9,143 bases of DNA from Ruminococcaceae bacterium UBA794 (GCA_002304735.1 DBIU01000058.1:1-9143); one strand, 5' to 3'; counted from the first letter of the stretch, positions 1-6,740 are shown. Notes: generated by a model not told the origin, from the sequence alone. Numbers and translations are program-made.

Positions 1-85
1 GCTCGACGCCGCCAAAATCGCCTTAGTTGGTCAAGAAGAAATCAGTCTTTGACTGCGGCGGAGCAGTCAAACGAGCAAAGTCGGA

Positions 86-136
86 GGGGAACGCTTCCGA
101 AAATTCCCAGCGAAAGAATTTTCGGAAGCGTTCCCC
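86..136. repeat. Perfect 21-bp inverted repeat (large hairpin)
   Basis: The left arm (86-106, starting GGGGAACGCTTCCG) and the right arm (116-136, ending CGGAAGCGTTCCCC) are exact reverse complements. The loop is 9 bases (107-115). No T-tract follows on either side, so it is not a standard intrinsic terminator. The next hairpin begins at the very next base (137). Confidence 0.85.
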
Positions 137-169
137 GCGATTTTGGGGGTTCGACGCCCCCAAAATCGC
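137..169. repeat. 13-bp inverted repeat abutting the large hairpin
   Basis: GCGATTTTGGGGG (137-149) and CCCCCAAAATCGC (157-169) form a perfect stem around a 7-base loop. Its right half is nearly repeated at 3-20, which marks it as one copy of a local repeat family. It starts directly after the 21-bp inverted repeat with no spacer. Confidence 0.8.
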
Positions 170-291
170 TCGGGCTTCGCAGAAGCCCAACTCTACTCGC
201 GTACCAAAAAAGCGGGATTATCGCCGACTTCCCGCTGTAATCAAAGCAGTCGAACCGCGCTAGCTCATTCTGCAATGGCAAAAAGTCCTGT

Positions 292-322
292 TTTTCGACA
301 AAATTCCCCGCTCCTCGACAAA
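292..322 (-). promoter_or_regulatory. Two tandem Spo0A-binding (0A) boxes upstream of spo0A
   Basis: Read on the minus strand, 292-302 is TTTGTCGAAAA, which carries the canonical 0A-box core TGTCGAA. A second site at 312-322 reads TTTGTCGAGGA, with one mismatch in the core. The two cores lie exactly 20 bp apart, about two helical turns, so two Spo0A dimers could bind the same face of the DNA. They lie about 195-225 bp upstream of the spo0A start. Autoregulation through 0A boxes is known for spo0A in Bacillus; binding here is inferred from sequence alone. Confidence 0.6.
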
Positions 323-420
323 ACCGCCGTTTGTTTCTTACAGAAAAACGGCAAGAAAACGCGGCTGTTATGCCAAATTCGCGCTATTGTAAAAATATCC
401 CAAAAATTTCCAAAAATGTA

Positions 421-449
421 TTGCAATTCTTACCAAAATATGGTAAAAT
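421..449 (+). promoter_or_regulatory. Probable spo0A promoter with overlapping palindrome
   Basis: TTGCAA (421-426) and TAAAAT (444-449) are separated by 17 bp and fit a housekeeping-sigma promoter, about 70 bp upstream of the spo0A start. A perfect 17-bp palindrome, TTACCAAAATATGGTAA (430-446), fills most of the spacer and enters the -10. That is a typical place for a repressor operator, but the protein that would bind it is unknown. No clear sigma-H promoter was found. Confidence 0.45.
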
Positions 450-516
450 ATAAACAGACCGAAAGAAAAGCGTAAAAAAACGCAAATTAATCGGAAATTT
501 TTGGAGGTATAAAACA

Positions 517-1296
517 ATGACAAATCAGATTAAGGTACTTATCGGAAACGACGCGGCGGATTGCGGAATGGCTTGGGCGGGCGCTCTCAAAAACGCGGGA
601 ATGTACGCGATTACAAGGCGCTGCGATGGAAATTCCGTCCTCAATTCAATCAAGTCCGAGGCGCCCGACGCGGCTGTTCTTGACGCGAAAATGCCGTTCT
701 GCGATGCGGTTGAGGTTATACGCAGGCTCAAGGTTGAGAAAAAGTACGTTCCCAACGTGATTATCGTTTCGGGAACGCCCGACCCAAATCTCGAGCGTGA
801 AGCCGCAAATCTCGGCGCAGCTTTCGCGCTGAAGCCCTTCGACCCGCAGTATCTTGTGTCGAAAATCAATCAGATGTGCGGCGCTGTCGAGCCGAAAAAA
901 GAAGCTCCCGACGATACCGAGCTTGAGCTTGCCGTAACTGAAATAATCCATCAAGTCGGTATTCCCGCGCACATCAAGGGCTATCATTACTTAAGAACGG
1001 CGATTATGCTCTCCGTCAACAACGACGATATGATTAACTGCATCACAAAGCTTCTTTATCCGACTGTCGCGAAGCAGTATCAGACGACTTCTTCCAGAGT
1101 TGAACGCGCTATTCGTCACGCAATCGAAATCGCTTGGGACAGAGGAAACATCGACGTCCTCAACAAGATTTTCGCCTACACCGTTCACACATCAAGAGGT
1201 AAGCCCACAAATTCAGAGTTTATCGCGCTTATCGCCGACCACCTCCGCCTTAAATCAAAGCAATCCGGCGGCGTTCTCACGGGCGCTTTCAGATAA
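517..1296 (+). CDS. spo0A: Sporulation master regulator Spo0A
   Basis: Response regulator that, once phosphorylated, commits the cell to sporulation by binding 0A boxes at target promoters. The 259-residue length is normal for the family. An N-terminal receiver domain (about 1-125) has the phospho-acceptor D56 in AVLDAKMP and the conserved lysine in ALKPFD. The C-terminal Spo0A DNA-binding domain (about 140-259) has the family hallmark HQVGIPAHIKGYHYLR and the recognition-helix segment SSRVERAIRHAIEIAW. The start at 517 follows a strong GGAGG (503-507). The acidic pocket reads G10-N11-D12, where Bacillus subtilis Spo0A has a D-D pair, so one metal-binding aspartate is replaced by asparagine. 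Upstream lie two 0A boxes, suggesting autoregulation. spoIIR converges on it from the other strand. Confidence 0.97.
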   Translation: MTNQIKVLIGNDAADCGMAWAGALKNAGMYAITRRCDGNSVLNSIKSEAPDAAVLDAKMPFCDAVEVIRRLKVEKKYVPNVIIVSGTPDPNLEREAANLGAAFALKPFDPQYLVSKINQMCGAVEPKKEAPDDTELELAVTEIIHQVGIPAHIKGYHYLRTAIMLSVNNDDMINCITKLLYPTVAKQYQTTSSRVERAIRHAIEIAWDRGNIDVLNKIFAYTVHTSRGKPTNSEFIALIADHLRLKSKQSGGVLTGAFR

Positions 1297-1307
1297 CGAC
1301 AATCCCC

Positions 1308-1329
1308 CCTGCCGCTTCCCCTCGGCAGG
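1308..1329 (+). other. Short hairpin between the spo0A stop and its terminator
   Basis: CCTGCCG (1308-1314) and CGGCAGG (1323-1329) form a 7-bp stem with an 8-base loop, 11 bases after the spo0A stop. The same 7-mers recur in the arms of the following terminator, so the two hairpins could exchange strands. No T-tract follows, so it is not a terminator by itself. Confidence 0.5.
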
Positions 1330-1336
1330 ATAATCG

Positions 1337-1380
1337 AAACCTGCCGACAACTCCCCGGTTGTCGGCAGGTTTGCTTTGTT
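1337..1380. terminator. Bidirectional terminator between spo0A and spoIIR
   Basis: A perfect 15-bp stem is formed by 1337-1351 (AAACCTGCCGACAAC) and 1358-1372 (GTTGTCGGCAGGTTT), with a 6-base loop. A T-rich stretch follows on the + strand, which suits termination of spo0A. On the minus strand the stem lies just past the spoIIR stop and ends in TTT, so it may also end spoIIR transcripts. It is the strongest intrinsic terminator in the window. Confidence 0.85.
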
Positions 1381-1384
1381 TTCG

Positions 1385-1963
1385 TTAAAATAAGCCGTTC
1401 AGCCACTCAAACAATGCGAATTTTAGCGTAATTCCCTGCGGTTTACCAAACTCGGCGAGAATTTCCTCGCTTTCGCTGCTTTCACACGCGCTCGGCAGGC
1501 AAAGCTGCGGGAATATCACGCACCACCAGTTATGCCCGTTTCCGCTGCCGAGAGTTATACGCAGAGCGCGGTATTTCCCCGCAGGCAAAATCAGCCTGTC
1601 GTACTCTCGCGTGGTGAAATTCATCGTCGCAAGCTCCGCTTTCGCGCCGTAGGAAAACCCGTTTTCACGAAGAAAATCCGTCGCTTTCCGCTCAATTTCG
1701 GGAAGAAGCTCTAGAACTCTTTCCTCGGCTTCTTCAAGGCTTCCGCTCCCCGAAAGCTCGTCCGAAAATTCCGCCAAGATGTAATCGCGCACGCGAAGCT
1801 TGATTTGCTGGTCAATGTCGCTGTCCGAATTTGCGGGAATATGCAGCCGCAAAACCTCGCCGCTCACCGCTTCGCAGCTCTCCGCAAACGTCAGAAAACA
1901 CCCAAGCCCCGTGAAAACCGCCGCTCCTATCGCCATAATCACCGTTATAAGTACTTTTTTCAT
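1385..1963 (-). CDS. spoIIR: Stage II sporulation protein R (SpoIIR)
   Basis: Forespore-made signalling protein that, in Bacillus, acts from the intermembrane space to trigger SpoIIGA processing of pro-sigma-E in the mother cell. The product is 192 residues, somewhat shorter than the Bacillus protein. The N-terminus (about 1-28) is a basic, hydrophobic signal or anchor segment. It is followed by the family hallmark VLRLHIPANSDS (about 38-49) and by KLRVRDYIL. The C-terminal half carries the conserved GHNWWCVIFPQLC motif. The ATG at 1963 was chosen because AGGAGG lies 7 bases upstream; an in-frame start further upstream would add residues with no signal-peptide character. It is divergent from hprK and convergent with spo0A. 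A forespore (sigma-F) promoter is expected, but no convincing one was seen. Confidence 0.93.
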   Translation of the reverse strand: MKKVLITVIMAIGAAVFTGLGCFLTFAESCEAVSGEVLRLHIPANSDSDIDQQIKLRVRDYILAEFSDELSGSGSLEEAEERVLELLPEIERKATDFLRENGFSYGAKAELATMNFTTREYDRLILPAGKYRALRITLGSGNGHNWWCVIFPQLCLPSACESSESEEILAEFGKPQGITLKFALFEWLNGLF

Positions 1964-2044
1964 ATGCCGTCCTCCTTGAATGTAACGTTTCGTGAAAATA
2001 TCATTGACAGCCTGCATAAAAATAATCAAATTTAGAAAAAATAC

Positions 2045-2073
2045 TTGAAATAATCGACGAAATATTGTATAAT
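2045..2073 (+). promoter_or_regulatory. Promoter of the hprK operon (extended -10)
   Basis: TTGAAA (2045-2050) and a perfect TATAAT (2068-2073) are separated by 17 bp. TTG directly before the -10 supplies an extended -10 element. The -10 ends 50 bp upstream of hprK, which has its own AGGGGAG ribosome-binding site at 2112-2118. This is probably the main promoter for hprK through rapZ, because no terminator or large gap occurs inside that run. Confidence 0.7.
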
Positions 2074-2123
2074 TATAGTGATACTGACTATCGGTTGAAA
2101 TAATGCGTTAAAGGGGAGTTAAT

Positions 2124-3095
2124 ATGCCGCTTGAGGAAATTACAAGGGAGTTTTCGTTTCCGCTTTGCAGAATGATTGACGAGTTTAAGCTCGAGGTCAT
2201 TTATATGCCCGAAAACGGGGGAAATACCCTCATCACAAACAATGATACAAACCGTCCCGGACTTCAGTTCGCGGGATTTTACGAGTATTTTGATAATAAG
2301 CGTATTCAGGTTATGGGAAAAATGGAACACGCTTATCTTTCGGGACTCGACTCAGAGGTGAGGAAAAAGCGTATCGCGGATTTGCTGAGCTATCATTTTC
2401 CCGCGCTTGTTATCACGAGAAACGAGGAGATTTTCCCCGAAATGCTGGAGCTTGCGCCGAATTATGAAATTCCCATTCTGCGTACCGACGAAAGCACGAC
2501 GGTGTTTATCTCCAAGCTTATGGCGTTTCTCAACCTCCAGCTCGCTCCGAGAATAACCCGCCACGGCGTTCTTATCGAGATTTACGGCGAGGGCGTTATG
2601 ATTCTCGGCGAAAGCGGCGTAGGTAAGAGCGAAACCGCAATCGAGCTTGTTAAGCGCGGCCATAGGCTTATCGCGGACGACGCGGTTGAAATCAGAAAGG
2701 CTTCCAACATCACGCTCGTTGGTTCTTCGCCAGACAATATCCGCCACTTTCTCGAGCTTCGCGGCATCGGTATCGTAAACGCGCGTCAGCTTTTCGGTAT
2801 CGGCGCTGTTAAAATGTCGACGAAGATTGATATGGTCGTTGAAATGGAGCTTTGGAATCCCGAAAAAACCTACGACAGAATGGGCGTCGATACGCACTAT
2901 ATGACTATTCTCGGCGTAAAAGTGCCGCTGCTGAATATCCCCGTTAAGCCGGGAAGAAACCTTGCGGTTATACTCGAGGTTGCGGCTATGAACAATCGCC
3001 AGAAGAAAATGGGCTATAACGCTGCTAAGGATTTGCTTCGTCAGCTCGGAATTGACTCCGACAGCGAGGAAATTATGTCTGATTTGAATATCTAA
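2124..3095 (+). CDS. hprK: HPr kinase/phosphorylase
   Basis: Cytoplasmic bifunctional enzyme that phosphorylates, and dephosphorylates by phosphorolysis, the regulatory serine of HPr. It controls carbon catabolite repression and the sugar phosphotransferase system in Firmicutes. The 323-residue length is typical. The N-terminal domain (about 1-130) precedes H147 and the kinase core. That core holds a Walker A loop GESGVGKS (162-169), the acidic pair D185-D186 in LIADDAVEI, the family signature ELRGIGIVNARQLFG (211-225), and the C-terminal motif IPVKPGRNLAVILE (272-285) followed by AAMNNR. All key residues are present. It is the first gene of the operon and lies 18 bp before a glucokinase, so sensing and phosphorylation of sugar are coexpressed. 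No HPr or Crh gene is in the window, so its substrate must be encoded elsewhere. Confidence 0.97.
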   Translation: MPLEEITREFSFPLCRMIDEFKLEVIYMPENGGNTLITNNDTNRPGLQFAGFYEYFDNKRIQVMGKMEHAYLSGLDSEVRKKRIADLLSYHFPALVITRNEEIFPEMLELAPNYEIPILRTDESTTVFISKLMAFLNLQLAPRITRHGVLIEIYGEGVMILGESGVGKSETAIELVKRGHRLIADDAVEIRKASNITLVGSSPDNIRHFLELRGIGIVNARQLFGIGAVKMSTKIDMVVEMELWNPEKTYDRMGVDTHYMTILGVKVPLLNIPVKPGRNLAVILEVAAMNNRQKKMGYNAAKDLLRQLGIDSDSEEIMSDLNI

Positions 3096-3113
3096 CGAAA
3101 GGAATATAAAGCT

Positions 3114-4064
3114 ATGTACAATATAGGAATTGATTTGGGCGGAACGAACATCAAGGTAGGTCTTGTCGACGAGAACTACAATATCGTTGAAAAGGCGACT
3201 GCAAAGACAAATCTCCCCAGACCCGCGGACGAAATCTGCGGAACTATCGTTGAGCTTATCTGGCAGTGCCTCAACGCCGCGAAGGTAACTATCGGCGAGG
3301 TAAATTCAATCGGTATCGGCACTCCCGGCGTTGCGAACAGAAACAGCGGAATTGTGCTTTATTCCTGCAATCTCGATTTCCACAACACCGACCTGCGTTC
3401 GCTCCTCAAGCAGCGCCTTGACAAGCCGATTTACGTTGAAAACGACGCAAACGCGGCTGCGTTCGGCGAGGTTCTCGCGGGCGCGGGAAAGGGCTATTCG
3501 GACGTTGTTGTCGTAACGCTCGGAACGGGCGTCGGCGGCGGTATCATCATCGGCGGCAAGATTTACACGGGCTTCAATTTCTGCGGCGCGGAGCTTGGCC
3601 ACACCGTTATCGAGTTTAACGGCAGACAGTGCGGCTGCGGAAGAAAGGGCTGCTTCGAGGCATATTCTTCGGCGACTGCGCTTATAAATATGACGAAAGA
3701 GGCGATGGAAGCGAACAAGGAGTCCGCGATGTGGGGACTTGTCGGCGGCGATATCGAAAAGGTTGACGGAAAGACCGCGTTTGACGGTATGCGCGCAAAC
3801 GACGAAGCCGCAAAGGGCGTTGTGAATATGTACATAGAGTATCTCGGCTGCGGTCTTACGAATATCGTAAACACGTTCCAGCCCGAGGTTCTGCTTATCG
3901 GCGGCGGTATCTGCAAGGAGGGCGAAAACCTCACGAAGCCGCTTTACGAGATTATCAGCCGCGATATGTACTGCGTTGACGAAAAGCAGTCCACGAAGCT
4001 TGACGTCTGCAAGCTCGGAAACGACGCGGGAATTATCGGCGCGGCGTTCCTTTACAGCATCTGA
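3114..4064 (+). CDS. ROK-family glucokinase
   Basis: Probable ATP-dependent glucokinase (glcK-like) that makes glucose-6-phosphate in the cytoplasm. The 316-residue protein has the ATP-binding phosphate loop DLGGTN (7-12), the catalytic-base region VENDANAAAFGE with D111, the second phosphate motif TLGTGVGGG, and the ROK zinc site formed by H163 with C173, C175 and C180 (in CGCGRKGCFE). There is no N-terminal helix-turn-helix, so it is an enzyme and not a NagC/XylR-type ROK repressor. GAAAGGA stands before the start, and the gap from hprK is 18 bp. Pairing with HprK fits a glucose-sensing and glucose-use unit. Sugar specificity within ROK kinases cannot be settled by motif; another hexose or N-acetylhexosamine is possible, but glucose is the best guess. 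Confidence 0.9.
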   Translation: MYNIGIDLGGTNIKVGLVDENYNIVEKATAKTNLPRPADEICGTIVELIWQCLNAAKVTIGEVNSIGIGTPGVANRNSGIVLYSCNLDFHNTDLRSLLKQRLDKPIYVENDANAAAFGEVLAGAGKGYSDVVVVTLGTGVGGGIIIGGKIYTGFNFCGAELGHTVIEFNGRQCGCGRKGCFEAYSSATALINMTKEAMEANKESAMWGLVGGDIEKVDGKTAFDGMRANDEAAKGVVNMYIEYLGCGLTNIVNTFQPEVLLIGGGICKEGENLTKPLYEIISRDMYCVDEKQSTKLDVCKLGNDAGIIGAAFLYSI

Positions 4065-4088
4065 CAGCCGGTAATTTGGAGGGGAATT

Positions 4089-4988
4089 TTGGATAATTAC
4101 GCTGAAATCGAAAAAACCTGCCGCGAAAGCGGCGGTTTTTGTGAACGGAACTTTACGCTTGCCGACAAAACTTCAATGAAAATCGGCGGCGAATGTGACA
4201 TTTTTGCCGCGCCGAAAGATGAAAAAACGCTCTGCGTGCTGCTTAAAATCTGCCGAGAGCGGGGGATAAGCCATTTCATTCTCGGAAAAGGCTCAAACGT
4301 GCTGATAAACAGGTTTCGCGGCGTTGTTATCTCAACGGCGGAGCTTTGCGATATCAAGGCTTGCGGGACTTTCATAACCGCGGGCGCGGGCGCGGCGCTT
4401 GCGGCTGTCTGCAAAACGGCTTTGGAGCGTTCTCTCACGGGAATGGAGTGCCTTTTCGGGATACCCGGCTCGGTCGGCGGCGCTCTTTATATGAACGCGG
4501 GCGCTTATGGCGGCGAGATGAAAGACGTTGTGGAAAGCTGCCGCTATATCGGCGAGGACGGCGAATTTCACGAAATGCGTGCCGAGGAAATGGCGCTTTG
4601 CTATCGCGGAAGCGTTTTCCGCAAGCGCGACTGCGTGATAACTTCGGTTACTTTCAGGCTTCAAGAGGGCGAAAAGGCGGCGATAAAGGCGCGAATGGAC
4701 GAACTTATGCAGCGCCGCCGCGATAAGCAGCCGCTTGAATATCCATCCTGCGGAAGCACGTTCAAGCGCCCCGAAAACGGCTTTGCCGCCGCGCTTATCG
4801 AGGAGTGCGGGCTGAAAGGCTGCTCGGTGGGCGGCGCACAGGTAAGCGAAAAGCACAGCGGTTTTGTTATAAACAAAGGCGGCGCGGCTTTCGAGGACGT
4901 GACCGCGCTTGTCGAGCATATTAAAAAGGTCGTCCGCGAGGAAAAAGGCGTCGAGCTTGAATGTGAAATGATAATTGTGGACAAATAA
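4089..4988 (+). CDS. murB: UDP-N-acetylenolpyruvoylglucosamine reductase (MurB)
   Basis: FAD-dependent enzyme that reduces UDP-GlcNAc-enolpyruvate to UDP-MurNAc with NADPH, the second committed step of peptidoglycan precursor synthesis in the cytoplasm. FAD-binding motifs are GKGSNVLI (67-74) and GIPGSVGGALYMNAGAYG (124-141). Catalytic residues are R173 in YRGS, S223 in CGSTFKRP and E291 near the C-terminus. The layout without the extra type I insertion matches type II MurB. Translation appears to begin at TTG (4089), since GGAGG lies 6 bases upstream and no in-frame ATG precedes it; TTG starts usually lower expression. It is 24 bp after the glucokinase and 9 bp before rapZ. Confidence 0.96.
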   Translation: MDNYAEIEKTCRESGGFCERNFTLADKTSMKIGGECDIFAAPKDEKTLCVLLKICRERGISHFILGKGSNVLINRFRGVVISTAELCDIKACGTFITAGAGAALAAVCKTALERSLTGMECLFGIPGSVGGALYMNAGAYGGEMKDVVESCRYIGEDGEFHEMRAEEMALCYRGSVFRKRDCVITSVTFRLQEGEKAAIKARMDELMQRRRDKQPLEYPSCGSTFKRPENGFAAALIEECGLKGCSVGGAQVSEKHSGFVINKGGAAFEDVTALVEHIKKVVREEKGVELECEMIIVDK

Positions 4989-4997
4989 GAGGAATTT

Positions 4998-5855
4998 ATG
5001 ATATTTCTGATTGTAACGGGACTTTCGGGCTCGGGGAAATCCTCCTGTATGAAGGTTCTTGAAGATATCGGCTTTTTCTGTATCGACAATATGCCGCCGC
5101 AGCTTATCCCGAATTTCGCCGAGATGTGCGCGAAAAACCGCGAAATCGAGCGCGTTGCAATCGTGACCGATATTCGCGGGGGAGCGATGTTTTTGAAGCT
5201 TTCGGAAAATCTCTCGGAGCTTCGCGCGATAAACGGGATTGAGGTGAAGATACTCTATCTCGAGGCGTCAAAAGAGGTTTTGATGCACCGCTATAACGAA
5301 ACTCGCCGCAAACACCCGCTTGAACAGGAAGCGGACGGCGATTTGTCGCGGGCGATTGACGCGGAGATAACGCTGCTCACGGATATTCGCGCGTGCGCGG
5401 ATTACATAATCGACAGCTCGCTTCTGACCTCGCGTCAGCTTCAGGAGCAGGTTTCGGGGCTTTTTCTCGAAAATCCCTCCGACAGAATGATGATAAGCTG
5501 TATGAGCTTCGGGTTTATGTACGGCGTGCCGGGAGAAGCGGACCTTGTTTTTGACGTGAGATGCCTGCCGAACCCGTTTTATGTGCCGGAGCTGAAAAAG
5601 CTCACGGGGCTTGACGAGGCGGTTCGCGAATATGTGATGAAGTTTCCGCAGTCGGTTGAGTTTGAGAACAAAATCTTCGATATGGCGGATTTTTTGCTTC
5701 CGCTTTACGTTTCCGAGGGCAAAAGCAGGCTTGTTATCGCGTTTGGCTGCACGGGCGGAAAGCACCGCTCGGTTACTTTCGCAAAGCGCATTGCCGAGCA
5801 TCTTGAAAAAGCGGGATTTCTCGTTCGCGAGGTTCACCGCGATATCGGGAAATAA
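4998..5855 (+). CDS. rapZ: RapZ/YvcJ nucleotide-binding protein (RNase adapter family)
   Basis: P-loop protein of the RapZ/YvcJ family. In Escherichia coli, RapZ binds glucosamine-6-phosphate and guides RNase E to the GlmZ RNA, so it controls amino-sugar supply. In Firmicutes the homologue YvcJ hydrolyses GTP/ATP and its role is less clear. The 285-residue protein has Walker A GLSGSGKS (8-15), VTDIRG (56-61), RRKHPL (103-108), and the C-terminal domain motifs FGFMYGVPGEADLVFDVR (171-188) and GCTGGKHRS (250-258). It follows murB by 9 bp, and AGAGG precedes the ATG. Its last 22 bases overlap the end of the convergent peptidase gene. The usual downstream partner yvcK/glmR is not present. Confidence 0.96.
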   Translation: MIFLIVTGLSGSGKSSCMKVLEDIGFFCIDNMPPQLIPNFAEMCAKNREIERVAIVTDIRGGAMFLKLSENLSELRAINGIEVKILYLEASKEVLMHRYNETRRKHPLEQEADGDLSRAIDAEITLLTDIRACADYIIDSSLLTSRQLQEQVSGLFLENPSDRMMISCMSFGFMYGVPGEADLVFDVRCLPNPFYVPELKKLTGLDEAVREYVMKFPQSVEFENKIFDMADFLLPLYVSEGKSRLVIAFGCTGGKHRSVTFAKRIAEHLEKAGFLVREVHRDIGK

Positions 5856-6409
5856 ACGCTTCTGCCCATTCCCGAGCGATATCTCGCGATAAAATCCGCG
5901 AAAATATCCGTTAAGCGGCGGTTTTCGTCCGAAAGAAGAAAGTTTTTTCGGCGCATTTTGACGAGTTCTTCAAAGCGGATTTCTGCGGCTTTATCCGAAA
6001 TGCCGCAGATTTTTTTTATCTCGGCTGCGTTCTCCGCTCCGCATAAAATCAGCACCGAAAGCGGCGCGAGAAGCTCCGCGGCAAATTTGTCGGCGGCGCG
6101 TTCGTCGGAATGAAGAATAGTTCCGCCGATATTATGCCCGAGAACGCAATGACCTAGTTCGTGCGCGACGGTAAAGCGCTTTCTGCGCTCGCTGCACGAG
6201 TTTTCGTTCACGGCGATAACAAATCGATTGTCTATTCGCGCCGAAAAGCCAAGAGCGCTTTTTTCATAAAGAGAAGGCTGTTCAATGCCAAAACAGTCGC
6301 AAAATGTCTTGTAGCTTACAACCGTTATCCCGAGCAAATCCGCGATTATAAACGGATTTACTGGAAGCGAAGCCGTTTTTGCGGCTTCAAAAATGCTGCT
6401 TACCGTCAT
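5834..6409 (-). CDS. ImmA/IrrE-family metallopeptidase
   Basis: Probable zinc-dependent protease of the ImmA/IrrE (M78-like) family. Such enzymes cleave a partner XRE repressor and switch on genes of integrative elements, prophages or stress responses. With the start at 6409 the product is 191 residues. The zinc-site HELGH is at 83-87, and a third-ligand region SDERAADKFAAELLAP follows (E103). A start at GTG 6451 with AAGGA upstream would overlap the XRE gene; ATG 6409 is preferred because AAGGAAG lies just upstream and MTVSSIFEAA is a usual family N-terminus. It is the last gene of the cassette, 19 bp after the XRE gene. Its stop lies inside rapZ, so the last residues (about GRSVYFPISR) are encoded opposite rapZ. 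The target is inferred to be the adjacent XRE protein. Confidence 0.88.
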   Translation of the reverse strand: MTVSSIFEAAKTASLPVNPFIIADLLGITVVSYKTFCDCFGIEQPSLYEKSALGFSARIDNRFVIAVNENSCSERRKRFTVAHELGHCVLGHNIGGTILHSDERAADKFAAELLAPLSVLILCGAENAAEIKKICGISDKAAEIRFEELVKMRRKNFLLSDENRRLTDIFADFIARYRSGMGRSVYFPISR

Positions 6410-6428
6410 TTTTCTTCCTTTCCCGCAA

Positions 6429-6725
6429 TCAGCCGCGATATTTTGGCGCACTGAAAATATCCTTGTCGGCGCGCCTTTTCAGCGTGATTGCGCCGCCGCC
6501 TTTTCTCGCGGCAATCGAAATCGTTTCTTCATCATAGCCGAAAAGCTCGTTCGGCGTGCAGGAAAGCGCGTCGAACAGCCGATATAACACTTCCTCGCGC
6601 GGAAAGCTCACGCCCTGTTCATAATTCCCGACGGCGGACGGCGTAACGCCGATTTTCAGCGCAAGACCGCGCTGCGTAAGCCCCGCTTCTCGGCGAAGCT
6701 CGGATAGCCTTTCACCGAATTTCAT
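6429..6725 (-). CDS. XRE-family helix-turn-helix repressor
   Basis: Small DNA-binding protein of 98 residues. The Cro/CI-type helix-turn-helix occupies about residues 5-62, with LTQRGLALKIGVTPSAVGNY as the central helices and CTPNELFGYDEE closing the domain. A short basic tail (about 70-98) has no recognised domain. ATG 6725 is preferred over an in-frame GTG at 6737, because the GTG lies inside the extended Shine-Dalgarno GAGGGGTGAT and ATG then has normal spacing. The stop of the upstream gene (6741-6743) overlaps that Shine-Dalgarno, suggesting coupled translation. It is likely the repressor of its own operon, binding the palindromes around 7161-7191, and it would be the expected target of the ImmA-like peptidase. 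These links are inference from gene order. Confidence 0.9.
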   Translation of the reverse strand: MKFGERLSELRREAGLTQRGLALKIGVTPSAVGNYEQGVSFPREEVLYRLFDALSCTPNELFGYDEETISIAARKGGGAITLKRRADKDIFSAPKYRG

Positions 6726-6740
6726 TTTGTTAATCACCCC

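Larger units (their letters stand above)
1..240. repeat. Dense non-coding array of inverted repeats
   Basis: This stretch has no convincing gene; its short open frames run through palindromes. Consecutive inverted repeats are visible: TTGACTGC/GCAGTCAA (49-56 and 63-70), a 21-bp perfect pair (86-106 and 116-136), a 13-bp pair (137-149 and 157-169), GGGCTTC/GAAGCCC (172-178 and 182-188) and AGCGGGA/TCCCGCT (211-217 and 230-236). Bases 3-20 (TCGACGCCGCCAAAATCG) closely repeat 151-168 (TCGACGCCCCCAAAATCG), so the window may open inside a second copy of the same unit. The pattern suggests an intergenic palindromic repeat family (REP/BIME- or MITE-like). No transposase or target-site duplication is seen, so mobility is not shown. 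Confidence 0.7.

Noticed and set aside
1..240. CRISPR array at the left edge
   Set aside because: The repeats are palindromic and of different sequence, not regularly spaced identical direct repeats.
326..352. GCCGTTT/AAACGGC inverted repeat as a terminator
   Set aside because: Only 7 bp with a 13-base loop and no T-tract; too weak to call.
27..475. Several short open frames upstream of spo0A
   Set aside because: They run through inverted repeats and the spo0A control region, overlap one another on both strands, and lack ribosome-binding sites or protein-like composition.
1964..2060. Search for a sigma-F or sigma-G promoter for spoIIR
   Set aside because: No pair of elements with acceptable sequence and spacing was found, so no promoter was called.
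2053..2061. 0A-box-like sequence (CGACGAA) within the hprK promoter
   Set aside because: The core has a mismatch at its first base and lacks the flanking T/A pattern, so it is probably chance.
4332..4919. Minus-strand open frame opposite murB
   Set aside because: MurB motifs on the + strand are complete; the reverse frame is Ala/Arg-rich with no motif or ribosome-binding site.
5268..5837. Minus-strand open frame opposite rapZ
   Set aside because: RapZ on the + strand is complete, and the reverse frame has no recognisable domain.
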